From Micromonospora halophytica (GTDB lineage: Bacteria; Actinomycetota; Actinomycetes; Mycobacteriales; Micromonosporaceae): DNA of 64,000 nucleotides. The position numbers and the translations under genes are program-made. Where the stretch lies: assembly GCF_900090245.1 (NCBI RefSeq), contig NZ_FMDN01000002.1, positions 434,001 to 498,000 of the forward strand, read 5' to 3'. Below the pieces are notes generated by a model that was given only the letters and a program-made list of their open reading frames with translations, ran no database searches and had not been told where the DNA came from. Below, piece after piece: positions 39,966 through 47,956 of this stretch; the stretch's first letter is position 1, and the number at the start of each line of letters is the position of its first letter.

Positions 39966-40871
39966 GTGTCACAGGCTGTAACGGGATCGACCATGCTTCG
40001 GCGGCAACTCGGCAGGAAGCTCGAAGCGCTTCGCAAAGCAGCCGGGCTGACCATGGAGAAGGCAGCCGAGGAACTGGATCGAGCGAGGGCAACTCTGTAC
40101 CGAATCGAGAGCGGTGCCGAGAACGTCCGCTTCCGGGCGGCCGACGTCAAGGAGATGCTCAAGCTCTACGGCGCCTCCGATGAGGACACCGAATTGGTCC
40201 TCGCGATGGCGGCGGCCACCCGCGAGAACAAGAACTGGTGGCACGACTACGTCGGCTCAGGCCTGCCCCGCTGGTTTCAGCTCTACATCGGACTCGAAGC
40301 CGCCGCCTCCGACATTCGCAAGTACCAACCCGAGCTGATCCCTGGCCTCTTCCAGACCCGCGCCTACGCCGAGCAGGTCTTCAACATGCCCGGCGGTTCG
40401 ATCGACGCCCAGGACAGCGACGAGCGGCAGCGAGCCGTCCAACTCCGGATTGAACGGCAAGGGCTTCTCACCCGATTCGCAGCCCCGCAACTGAGCGTAA
40501 TAATGAACGAGGCGGTGTTGCGTCGGCCGGTTGGCAGCGCCACGCTCATGGCAGAGCAGTTGCACCAGATCCTGAAGGCCTCCGAACTACCCAACGTAAC
40601 CGTCCGAGTGCTGCCATTTTCTTCCGGGCTGCACGCCGGGGCGATGGCCGGAGCATTCTCGATCATGGCGTTCCCTCGGGACAGCAGCGGGAAGGAGATG
40701 GAACCGCCGGTGGCGTACCTTGAGGCCGCAACGGGGGCGATCTATCTCGACAAGCCGCACGAGATCGCCGCCTACGAGGCCATCTGGGCTGACATGGCGG
40801 GCCGCGCTCTCAACGAGTCCCGATCGAAGAATCTGATCCAGCAAGTCGCAGAGGAGTACTCCCGTGCCTGA
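39966..40871 (+). CDS. XRE-family HTH regulator with DUF5753 (Scr1-type) domain
   Basis: A 301-aa regulator. The N-terminal HTH (LGRKLEALRKAAGLTMEKAA, then RATLYRIESGAENVRFR) is followed by the DUF5753 domain (KYQPELIPGLFQTRAYAEQV, then LRIERQGLL and AMAGAFSIMAF). This family is abundant in actinomycetes and almost always paired with a DUF397 protein, sometimes controlling development or antibiotic production. The GTG start follows GGAGGCAG. The end overlaps the next DUF397 start by 8 bp. Confidence 0.92.
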   Translation: MSQAVTGSTMLRRQLGRKLEALRKAAGLTMEKAAEELDRARATLYRIESGAENVRFRAADVKEMLKLYGASDEDTELVLAMAAATRENKNWWHDYVGSGLPRWFQLYIGLEAAASDIRKYQPELIPGLFQTRAYAEQVFNMPGGSIDAQDSDERQRAVQLRIERQGLLTRFAAPQLSVIMNEAVLRRPVGSATLMAEQLHQILKASELPNVTVRVLPFSSGLHAGAMAGAFSIMAFPRDSSGKEMEPPVAYLEAATGAIYLDKPHEIAAYEAIWADMAGRALNESRSKNLIQQVAEEYSRA

Positions 40872-41064
40872 CCTGACCGGTGCCGTCTGGCGCAAGTCGA
40901 CCCGCAGCAACAACGGCGGCGACTGCGTCGAGGTCACCGACAACCTCCCCGGCGTCGTCGGGCTCCGCGACAGCAAGGACCCGTCCGGTCCAGTCCTCGC
41001 CTACGAGCCGAACAGTTGGGCTGCCTTCATCCGGGCCGTGAAGCACGAGACGCTGAGCTGCTGA
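40864..41064 (+). CDS. DUF397 small protein (first copy)
   Basis: A 66-aa protein with the family signature WRKSTRSNNGGDCVEVTDN and GVVGLRDSKDPSGPVL. DUF397 proteins are paired with XRE/DUF5753 regulators and may bind or counteract them. GTG at 40864 sits within the end of the regulator gene, 8 bp before its stop. It is followed by a strong hairpin at 41073-41110. Confidence 0.9.
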   Translation: MPDLTGAVWRKSTRSNNGGDCVEVTDNLPGVVGLRDSKDPSGPVLAYEPNSWAAFIRAVKHETLSC

Positions 41065-41072
41065 CCTGATTG

Positions 41073-41110
41073 CCTGCGCCGCCTCCGAAATCCCGGAGAG
41101 GCGGCGCAGG
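41073..41110 (+). terminator. Hairpin between the two DUF397 copies
   Basis: A perfect 13-bp stem (41073-41085 and 41098-41110) with a 12-nt loop, starting 9 bp after the first DUF397 stop. Confidence 0.8.
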
Positions 41111-41174
41111 CATCGTCTGCGTACTGACACTGCGGTGCGCGGTCCCTCGGCGCGGGTGCCGATACCGTGCCTCC

Positions 41175-41393
41175 ATGAGCCCTTCGCATGAGATCACGAC
41201 GAACACCGGCGCCGTCTGGCGCAAGTCCAGCCGCAGCAACAACGGCGGCAACTGCGTCGAGGTCGCCGACAACCTCCCCGGCGTCGTCGGGCTCCGCGAC
41301 AGCAAGGACCCGTCCGGCCCGATCCTCACCTTCGGCCCGAGTGAGTGGTCGCACTTCGTCGCGGACGTCAAGCACGGGACGTTCACGCGCTGA
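41175..41393 (+). CDS. DUF397 small protein (second, duplicated copy)
   Basis: A 72-aa protein nearly identical to the first copy over the core (WRKSSRSNNGGNCVEVADN, GVVGLRDSKDPSGP), with few base differences across more than 100 bp. It has its own ATG after TGCCTCC, separated from the first by a terminator, so it may have a separate promoter. The strong nucleotide identity implies recent tandem duplication of the DUF397 gene, while the XRE gene was not copied. Confidence 0.88.
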   Translation: MSPSHEITTNTGAVWRKSSRSNNGGNCVEVADNLPGVVGLRDSKDPSGPILTFGPSEWSHFVADVKHGTFTR

Positions 41394-41399
41394 GCGGAC

Positions 41400-41439
41400 G
41401 AAGGCCGCCTCCCGCACGCTATGCGAGGAGGCGGCCTTC
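41400..41439. terminator. Hairpin after the second DUF397 gene
   Basis: Perfect 13-bp stem (41400-41412 with 41427-41439), loop of 14 nt. It lies between convergent genes and can serve both. Confidence 0.8.
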
Positions 41440-41482
41440 GGACTACTGCCCGACAGGGCGGGTCAACGCCCGACCGGAGGGG

Positions 41483-42622
41483 TCAGAGCGGCGCCACCCA
41501 GTACGGTGCCACGTCCATCCAGCCGTTGGCGCCCGCGCCGTACTTCCGACCACTGCTGGTGGTGCTCAGGGTGTACCAGGCGTCCACGAAGTCCGGGTCG
41601 TCGGTGTACCAGGAGGTCGGGATGGCGTCCAGGATCGCGTTGACCAGCGGGGCGTAAGCGCCGCCGTCCACGATCACCAGCAGTGCGTTGGCGATCGCCT
41701 TGACCAGCGCCGAGTAGTTGGTGTCACCGTCGTCCTCCATCATGACCACGTCGGCGAGGTTGTACTTGTACGCCGAGAAGTGCACCAGGAGCTGGTTCGG
41801 GTAGTACGTCGTGTCGTCGTGGTCCAGGTACGGCATCTGCACCAGGTCGACCTTGGCCTTGCCGTCCAGCCCGAACCCGGCCACGACGTTGTAGATCTCG
41901 GCCGCGCCCTTGATCCAGGGCTCCTTGTCGTCGCTGAGTCGGACGGCCTTGACCTTGGTGGCCCAGTAGCCGGATGCGGCGGTGACCCCGGCGGCGGTGG
42001 TACGGGACGCGGGCCCCGTCGAGTCAGCTTGACCGATGCCCCGCTGGCTCAGCCCTTCGCGCATCAGCTTCAGGCCGGCGGAGAGCGCCCGCTCGACGTC
42101 CACCTCGACCAGCAGCACCGGCCGCTGCGGCACCTGTGCGGCGTCCAGCACCACCGTGGCACCGGAGCGGTCGTAGGCGGTCACGCTCGTCGCCGAATCG
42201 TCGGTCGAGGCGGCGGCCACCAGCGGCGCCTCGCCGCGGGCCAGCGCCGCGCGCATGTCCGGGTGACCCAACCGCAGCCGGAGCAGCGAGCCGGTGTCGG
42301 CCGGCAGCCCCTTGGCGATCAGCAGCCGCTGGTTGGCGGCACGCAGGTCACCGGCGAGCCGGCCGTTCACCTTGGCGGCGAGCAGGTCAACCGGGCCGCT
42401 CGCGGCAGTGGCGCTCAGGCGGTCGCCGGTGAGCCGGTCGGCGACCGCCACCTGGCGAGCCACACCGTCGATGATGGCGAGCACCGGGCTGGTGGTGACG
42501 GCCGCCGGTTCCGGGGTGACGTGGTCGGGACGGGCGTACGCCGGGCTGGCAACCAGTACGGCCAGGGTGGTGGCCGCGATGCCGAACGACCGGACGGCGC
42601 GATGGAAGGTACGTGGATTCAC
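41483..42622 (-). CDS. Secreted DUF3103-type protein
   Basis: A 379-aa exported protein. GTG at 42620-42622 with GAGGAG upstream starts a signal peptide (VNPRTFHRAVRSFGIAATTL, cleaved after AYA). The rest is an alternating-strand protein with VEVDVERALSAGLKLMREGL and a C-terminal PTSWYTDDPDFVDAWYTLST. The layout fits DUF3103, a family of secreted proteins of unknown role, and I am fairly but not fully sure of the family. Frame extends upstream to 42784 but has no signal-like start. Confidence 0.75.
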   Translation of the reverse strand: MNPRTFHRAVRSFGIAATTLAVLVASPAYARPDHVTPEPAAVTTSPVLAIIDGVARQVAVADRLTGDRLSATAASGPVDLLAAKVNGRLAGDLRAANQRLLIAKGLPADTGSLLRLRLGHPDMRAALARGEAPLVAAASTDDSATSVTAYDRSGATVVLDAAQVPQRPVLLVEVDVERALSAGLKLMREGLSQRGIGQADSTGPASRTTAAGVTAASGYWATKVKAVRLSDDKEPWIKGAAEIYNVVAGFGLDGKAKVDLVQMPYLDHDDTTYYPNQLLVHFSAYKYNLADVVMMEDDGDTNYSALVKAIANALLVIVDGGAYAPLVNAILDAIPTSWYTDDPDFVDAWYTLSTTSSGRKYGAGANGWMDVAPYWVAPL

Positions 42623-42814
42623 GTGGGCTCCTCTGCGTGTCCCGGCCACCCGCTTGTCGGCGGATGATCGGGAGTGTGACGGCGCGGAACTCATAGATAT
42701 ATGCAGATGATTTTGCACGTCAAGGGCCTGGCGGTGAACGCGACGCGAATCGACCGCTGGGCACCGTTTCCAGCCTGTCCACACCAGTCGGATCCGCCGC
42801 CTTGCCGGCGAACT

Positions 42815-44959
42815 TCAGGCGCTGGCCCGATCGACCGCCTCACCCGGCGGGACCTGACGCGGCACAGTGGAGAACGGCCCGGTCAGTTTCCGCCACAGGA
42901 ACTCCAGCGTCAGCGCCCACACGAAGGCGCGCTGCTCGCTGTTCGCCGCCGCGCCGTGGCCACCATCGACGTTCTCGTGGTACGCCACCTCGTGGCCGTG
43001 CTCGTGCAGCCGGGCCGCCATCTTGCGGGCATGCGCCGGATGCACCCGGTCGTCGCGGGTCGAGGTGACGAGCAGCATCGGCGGGTACGGCCGTCCGCGC
43101 CGAACGCTGTGGTAGGGCGAGTACCGGCGCAGGTAGGACCAGTCGGCTTCCCGGTCCGGGTCACCGTACTCGGCCATCCACGAGGCACCGGCCAGCAGGC
43201 GGTGGTAGCGCCGCATGTCCAGCACCGGCACATGAGCGACGACCGCGCCGAACAAATCCGGGTAGTGGGTCAGCATCACCCCCATCAGCAGCCCGCCGTT
43301 GCTGCCGCCCTCGATGCCCAGCCGCTGCGGCGTGGTGATTCCACGCGTCACCAGGTCGGCGGCCACCGCCGCGAAGTCCTCGTACGCCCGGGGCCGGTTC
43401 TCCCGCAGCGCGGCGCGGTGCCACCGGGGGCCGTACTCGCCGCCGCCCCGGATGTTCGCCACCACGTAGGTGCCGCCCCGCGCCAGCCAACCCCGGCCGA
43501 TGACCCCGTTGTGGTGTGGGGTCAGGGAGATCTCGTAGCCGCCGTACCCGGTGAGCAGCGTCGGCCCGCCGGTCACGTCCGGATCCCCCACCACGAAGTA
43601 CGGCACCCGCGTGCCGTCGGCCGAGGTGGCGAAGAACTGGCGCGCCGTCAGGCCGTCCGGGTCGAAGAACGCCGGCTCGCGCTTGAGCGTCTCCACCGGG
43701 CCGCCGACCTGCCCGAGGCGGAGCATCGCCGGTTGCAGGAATCCTTCCGAGCCGAGCAGGTAGGCGTCGCTGTGCTCGGAGTCGGTCTCCACGATCTGGC
43801 TGTGCTCGTCCGCCGGCACACCCGCGAGCGGCTCACGCCGCCAGCGCGGCCCGTCGGGCGTCAGCACCTCCAGCCGGCTCCGTACGTCGACGAGGGTGGC
43901 CAGGATCAGATGATGTCGGGTCCACGCGTAGCCGCTCAGCGCGGTACGGTCGTCCGGCCGGAACAGCACCGTCAACTCCCGCCCGCCGGCGAGGAACGCG
44001 TCGAACCGGGCCGCCAGCAGCGCACCCGCCGGATGCGTGACCCCGTCGACCGTCCACGGCGAGCGCAGCCGGATCAGCAGCCACTCCCGGTGCGCGTCCC
44101 ACTGGGCGTCCTCCGGCACGTCAATCCGGATCCGCTCGCCCGCGCCGGTCAGCAGATGGTTCTCGGTGCGGTAGAAGTCCAGGCAGCGGCCCACGAAGTC
44201 GCGCTCGAAGCCGGGTGTCGGGTCGTGCGAGGCGTAGACGGCGACGTCGTCGGGGCGCCCCTCGTGCACGACGGCGGCCTCGGAGAGCGGGGTGCCCCGC
44301 CGCCAGCGCTTGACCACGCGCGGATGCCCGGACACGGTCAGCGACCCGGGCCCGAAGTCGGTGCCGACGAAGACGTGGTCGGCGTCGATCCAGCAGACAT
44401 CGGTCTTCGCCTCGGGGAGCGTGAAGCCGTCCTCGACGAAGGCCCGCCGCACCAGGTCGAACTCCCGCACCACGACCGCGTCGGCGCCACCCCGGGACAG
44501 GCTGATCAGGCAGCGCTGGTAGCCGGGGCGCAGCACCGTCGCCTGCTGCCAGACCCAGTTCTCGCCTTCGTCGGCGGCGAGGGCGTCCAGGTCGAGCAGC
44601 ACGTCCCACTCCGGCTCGGACCGGCGGTACTGCTCCAGGGTGGTGCGCCGCCAGATCCCGCGCGGGTGCGTCGCATCGGTCCAGTAGTTGTAGTAGAAGC
44701 CGTCCCCACGCCAGCCGGGGTAGGGGATACGGTCGTCCGCGTCGAGCACCTGCCGGAGCTCCGCCCGCAGGGCGGCGAACGTCTCGCCCCCGGTCAGCGC
44801 GGCGACGGTTTCCGCGTTCCGCTCCCGCACCCACCCGGCGGCGCGCTCACCGTCAAGATCCTCCAGCCAGAGGTACGGGTCGTCACCTTCATCGATCAGC
44901 GCCCCCACCCTCGCCACTATCCCGTTGAGTGCCCGGGATCCAGGTCCAGCTGTCAGCAT
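42815..44959 (-). CDS. Prolyl oligopeptidase family serine peptidase (S9)
   Basis: A 714-aa cytoplasmic peptidase or acylaminoacyl-peptidase. A seven-bladed propeller (about 40-430) is followed by an alpha/beta-hydrolase domain: VANIRGGGEYGPRWHRAALR, the nucleophile Ser in GGSNGGLLMG, Asp in VTSTRDDRVHPAHA and His in NVDGGHGAAA. The start MLTAGPG is weakly supported; a GTG at 44914 (residues VARVGALIDEGDDPYLWLED) is an alternative and better matches the family start. It cleaves short Pro-containing peptides by family. Confidence 0.88.
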   Translation of the reverse strand: MLTAGPGSRALNGIVARVGALIDEGDDPYLWLEDLDGERAAGWVRERNAETVAALTGGETFAALRAELRQVLDADDRIPYPGWRGDGFYYNYWTDATHPRGIWRRTTLEQYRRSEPEWDVLLDLDALAADEGENWVWQQATVLRPGYQRCLISLSRGGADAVVVREFDLVRRAFVEDGFTLPEAKTDVCWIDADHVFVGTDFGPGSLTVSGHPRVVKRWRRGTPLSEAAVVHEGRPDDVAVYASHDPTPGFERDFVGRCLDFYRTENHLLTGAGERIRIDVPEDAQWDAHREWLLIRLRSPWTVDGVTHPAGALLAARFDAFLAGGRELTVLFRPDDRTALSGYAWTRHHLILATLVDVRSRLEVLTPDGPRWRREPLAGVPADEHSQIVETDSEHSDAYLLGSEGFLQPAMLRLGQVGGPVETLKREPAFFDPDGLTARQFFATSADGTRVPYFVVGDPDVTGGPTLLTGYGGYEISLTPHHNGVIGRGWLARGGTYVVANIRGGGEYGPRWHRAALRENRPRAYEDFAAVAADLVTRGITTPQRLGIEGGSNGGLLMGVMLTHYPDLFGAVVAHVPVLDMRRYHRLLAGASWMAEYGDPDREADWSYLRRYSPYHSVRRGRPYPPMLLVTSTRDDRVHPAHARKMAARLHEHGHEVAYHENVDGGHGAAANSEQRAFVWALTLEFLWRKLTGPFSTVPRQVPPGEAVDRASA

Positions 44960-45031
44960 GGCGACTCAACGGGCCTGCTTCCCAGGACGCGCCATACCGG
45001 CCCACGAGCGGCGGCCTGCCCGACTCGACTG

Positions 45032-45163
45032 TCAGTCCCAGGTTTCACTGATGTCGAGAATCTCCATCCCGGGCGGCGCCGCCGGTGCCAGGGCCTTGGG
45101 GTCCCGGGTGACCAGGCAGCAGCGGTAGAGCACTGCGGTCGCGACGGCACGGGAAACGGTCAT
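45032..45163 (-). pseudogene. Possible remnant of a PIN-domain gene
   Basis: A short open frame (43 aa) from the ATG at 45161-45163 reads MTVSRAVATAVLYRCCLVTR, then DPKALAPAAPPGMEILDISE and a stop at 45032. The order 'small-Ala-x-Leu-x-x-x-Leu-VTRDPKAL ... ILDI' is like the C-terminal end of PIN-domain toxins. The N-terminal catalytic part and antitoxin are not visible upstream, so this would be a leftover piece. The resemblance is weak. Confidence 0.35.
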
Positions 45164-45225
45164 CCGTCGGATGAGGTGACCTTTCGCTCTGGCATGGGAC
45201 GCCGCTCCGGGGGTATGACGGACCC

Positions 45226-46368
45226 ATGAGGGCTAGCTTCCGGATTGGCCGGATCGCGGGCGTACCCGTCGGGGTCAACTGGAGCGTCCTGGTCATCTTC
45301 ATACTGATCGCCTGGGGGCTGTCGGCCAACCATTTCCCCCGGGCGTACCCGGACCGGCCGGTCGCCGCGTACGTCGCGGCCGGGCTCGCCGCGGCGGTGG
45401 TGTTCTTCCTCGGACTGCTCGCCCACGAGGTCTCCCACGCGGTCGTCGCCAAACGCAACGGCCTCCAGGTCGAGGGGATCACCCTGTGGCTGTTCGGCGG
45501 CGTCGCCGAGCTGCGCGGCGAGGCGCCCAACCCGGGCGCGGAGCTGCGCATCGCCGGGGTCGGTCCGCTGGTCAGCCTGCTGCTCGGGTTCTTCTTCGGC
45601 GGCATCGCCCTGGTGCTCACCCTGGCCGGGGTGGGCGGGCTGCTGCTCGGGTCGCTGGCCTGGCTGGCCGGGATCAACGTGCTGCTGGCGGTCTTCAACG
45701 TCCTGCCGGCCGCGCCGCTGGACGGCGGCCGGCTGCTGCGGGCCGCCGTGTGGAAGGCGACCGGGGACCGGACGAAGGCGTCGGTGGTGGCCGCCCGCGC
45801 CGGCTGGGTGCTCGGCGCGCTGCTGATCGGCCTCGGGCTCTTCCAGTTCCTGGTCGGCTTCGGGGTGGGCGGGCTCTGGCTGGCGCTGATCGGCTGGTTC
45901 CTGATCGGGGCGGCCGGCGTGGAGGAACGCCAGGCCCGGATGGGCAGCGCGCTGGCCGGCGTCCGGGTCGCCGACGTGATGACCCCGCAGCCGCAGACCG
46001 CCTCGGCGGAGATGACGGTCGCCGACTTCGTCGACCACTACCTCTTCGCGTACCGGCACTCGGCGCTGCCGTTGACCGAGAACGACCGGCCGGTCGGCCT
46101 GGTCACCCTCGACCGGGTACGCGGCATCCCCGCCGACCGGCGGGCCACCACCACCCTCGCCGAGGTCTCCTGCCGGGCCGAGGACCTGGTGCTGGCCCGG
46201 CCGGAGGAGCAGCTCAACGACCTGTTGCCCCGGCTCAGTGAGTGCGCCGACGGCCGGGCGCTGGTCGTGGTCGACCAGCGGCTGGTCGGCATCGTCTCGC
46301 CCAGCGACATCAGCCGGGCCGTGCAGCGCGGCAGCCTCCGCCACCAGTCGACCACCGACCGGCGCTGA
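45226..46368 (+). CDS. Site-2 protease family membrane metalloprotease with CBS pair
   Basis: A 380-aa membrane protein of the M50 (SpoIVFB-like) group that cleaves substrates inside the membrane. Zinc motif HEVSH is in segment 2-3; the second motif NVLPAAPLDGGRLLRA is in a later segment. Four to six membrane segments precede a C-terminal pair of CBS domains (VRVADVMTPQPQTASAEMTV, then LVVVDQRLVGIVSPSDISRA), which may sense nucleotides. Substrate and partner unknown. It is next to a reverse-strand TetR gene and about 180 bp from the prolyl oligopeptidase. Confidence 0.92.
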   Translation: MRASFRIGRIAGVPVGVNWSVLVIFILIAWGLSANHFPRAYPDRPVAAYVAAGLAAAVVFFLGLLAHEVSHAVVAKRNGLQVEGITLWLFGGVAELRGEAPNPGAELRIAGVGPLVSLLLGFFFGGIALVLTLAGVGGLLLGSLAWLAGINVLLAVFNVLPAAPLDGGRLLRAAVWKATGDRTKASVVAARAGWVLGALLIGLGLFQFLVGFGVGGLWLALIGWFLIGAAGVEERQARMGSALAGVRVADVMTPQPQTASAEMTVADFVDHYLFAYRHSALPLTENDRPVGLVTLDRVRGIPADRRATTTLAEVSCRAEDLVLARPEEQLNDLLPRLSECADGRALVVVDQRLVGIVSPSDISRAVQRGSLRHQSTTDRR

Positions 46369-46392
46369 CCGCCCCGCCGGGCCTGCCCCCGC

Positions 46393-46989
46393 TCAGGCGG
46401 GCGGTGTGCGTACCCCGTACACCCGTAGGACGCTGGCTCGCAGCGCGGCGAGGGCGTCGGGGGCGGGCATCCGGCCGGCGGCGGCCTCGGTCCCGGCGGC
46501 GTGCCCGAGCGCGACGGTGGCCGCGATCAGCCAGCCCGGCGACAGCTCCGGGTCGAACTCGCCGGCCTGCTGCCCGCGCCGGATCAGTCGTTCCAGCCGG
46601 TCGAACACCGGCCGGTGCAGATCGTCGTCGGCGGCCTCGGGGACGGCGCTGAGCAGTGGGAACCGGTCGAAGATCGACCAGCTCACCTCGACCACCCGCA
46701 GCAGCGCCCCGGCGGCGGGACCCTGATCGAGATCGGCGGCGTCCATCGCCGCCACGGCCTCGTCGGTGAGCCGGTGCGCCACCGCGCCGAGCAGTGCGTC
46801 CCGGGACGGGAAGTGGGCGTAGACGGTCTGCCGGGAGACGCCGGCCGCGGCGGCCACCTCGTCCATGCTGGCCTGCGGCCGGTCACCGAGGACCCGCAGC
46901 GCCGCGTCGAGGATGGCGGCGACGCTGCGCCGTCCCTCGGAGCGCATCCGCCGCGGCCGTCCCGCCTTCATCTCTGACACGGTTGTCAA
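46393..46989 (-). CDS. TetR-family regulator of the adjacent divergent pair
   Basis: A TetR protein of about 198 aa. The HTH is in AILDAALRVLGDRPQASMDE with VAAAAGVSRQTVYAHFPSRD; the ligand domain follows. A TTG at 46989, five bases after GGAGG, is chosen; an ATG at 47001 and an ATG at 46971 are alternatives, the latter being the first codon of the conserved region (MKAGRPRRMRSE). Two palindromes over its start and the opposite promoter (46975-46988, 47009-47028) suggest it represses both itself and the genes at 47042. Confidence 0.85.
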   Translation of the reverse strand: MTTVSEMKAGRPRRMRSEGRRSVAAILDAALRVLGDRPQASMDEVAAAAGVSRQTVYAHFPSRDALLGAVAHRLTDEAVAAMDAADLDQGPAAGALLRVVEVSWSIFDRFPLLSAVPEAADDDLHRPVFDRLERLIRRGQQAGEFDPELSPGWLIAATVALGHAAGTEAAAGRMPAPDALAALRASVLRVYGVRTPPA

Positions 46990-47028
46990 CGCTACCTCCA
47001 TCCCTTAGCCTTGACAGCACTGTCAAGG
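46975..47028. promoter_or_regulatory. Candidate TetR operators between divergent genes
   Basis: Two related palindromes lie between the TetR gene and the NTF2-like gene: CCTTGACAG-CA-CTGTCAAGG at 47009-47028 (perfect 9-bp arms) and TGACACGGTTGTCA at 46975-46988. Both contain TGACA/TGTCA half-sites, as expected of repeated operator copies. Confidence 0.7.
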
Positions 47029-47041
47029 TTAAGGAGGCGAC

Positions 47042-47428
47042 ATGACCACGCTGCCCGGCAGCGACCTCGCCGGCTACCTACGGTCCTACGTCCAGGAGAT
47101 GGGCTTCGGCACCGAGGATCCCGAGGTCGTCCTGGACCGCTACCACACCCCGGATCTCGTCTGGCACAACGACGGGATCGTGCTCGACCGGCACCGGCTG
47201 ATCGCCCACGCCCGACCGGTCCGCCGCACCGCGACCGAGGGGCACCTCGACATCCACGACACGCTGACCTGCGGCGACCGGGTCGCGGCCCGGTACACCC
47301 TGCACGCCGTGTCCCGTGGCCGCCCACTCGCGACCGACATCCACCTCTTCGGCCGGCTCGCGCCCGACGGCCGGCTGTGCCGCATCGACCAGCTCACCCG
47401 GATCGTGCCCGCCGGTGCGGCGTCGTGA
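47042..47428 (+). CDS. SnoaL/NTF2-like protein
   Basis: A 128-aa protein of the NTF2-like fold (cone-shaped pocket). Patterns: EMGFGTEDPEVVLDRYHTPD, VWHNDGIVLDRHRLIAHAR and a final strand RIDQLTRIV. Family members include polyketide cyclases and many ligand-binding proteins; which applies here is unclear. AAGGAGG precedes the ATG. It is translationally coupled to the following DUF1772 gene and under the candidate TetR operator. Confidence 0.85.
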   Translation: MTTLPGSDLAGYLRSYVQEMGFGTEDPEVVLDRYHTPDLVWHNDGIVLDRHRLIAHARPVRRTATEGHLDIHDTLTCGDRVAARYTLHAVSRGRPLATDIHLFGRLAPDGRLCRIDQLTRIVPAGAAS

Positions 47429-47907
47429 CCGACCACCCCCGGCTGCTCCCCGTCGCACGCGGGCTCGCACTGCTCTTCACCGGCCTGCTCGCCGGGGCCT
47501 TCGGATACGGCGCGGTCAACGTCGTCCAGACCTTCAAGGCCGTGCCGCTGGACGTCCGGCTCGCCTTCCACACCGCGCTGATGCGGATGAACGGCCCGGT
47601 CATCCAGTCCACGATGGCGCTGGCGTTCCTCAGCTCACTGGTGCTGGCCGTGCTGATGCACGGCTTCGCCCGCCGGGTGGCCGCCACCGCGTCCGTGCTG
47701 GTGGCGACCTCGTTCCTGGTGACCCGGCTCGGCAACGTGCCGATCAACGGTCGGATCAAGGTCTGGGCCGTCACCGGCGCGCCGCCCGACCACGCGGCGA
47801 TCCTGCGCCGCTGGGAGCTGTTCAACGACGTACGGACCGTCGCCGCCCTGGTGGCGTTCCTGCTGCTGCTCACCCTGGTCACCCCGCTGGCGCGGCAGCG
47901 ACGCTGA
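47425..47907 (+). CDS. DUF1772-like membrane protein
   Basis: A 160-aa protein with four hydrophobic segments: LPVARGLALLFTGLLAGAFG, then ALAFLSSLVLAVLMHG, a third and a fourth (AALVAFLLLLTLV). NVPINGRIKVWAVTG between segments and LRRWELFNDVRTVAALVAFL are the family's landmarks. The GTG lies inside the preceding stop codon. Unknown function; DUF1772 proteins often sit next to TetR and SnoaL-like genes. Confidence 0.82.
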   Translation: MTDHPRLLPVARGLALLFTGLLAGAFGYGAVNVVQTFKAVPLDVRLAFHTALMRMNGPVIQSTMALAFLSSLVLAVLMHGFARRVAATASVLVATSFLVTRLGNVPINGRIKVWAVTGAPPDHAAILRRWELFNDVRTVAALVAFLLLLTLVTPLARQRR

Positions 47908-47915
47908 GGACCGGC

Positions 47916-47948
47916 CGCGTCGCTGCCGGGTCCGCCGGCAGCGACGCG
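47916..47948. terminator. Terminator hairpin between convergent genes
   Basis: A perfect 14-bp stem (47916-47929 and 47935-47948) with a GTCCG loop, located just after the stop at 47907 and 9 bp before the opposite stop at 47957. Confidence 0.82.
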
Positions 47949-47956
47949 GGGGCGAA

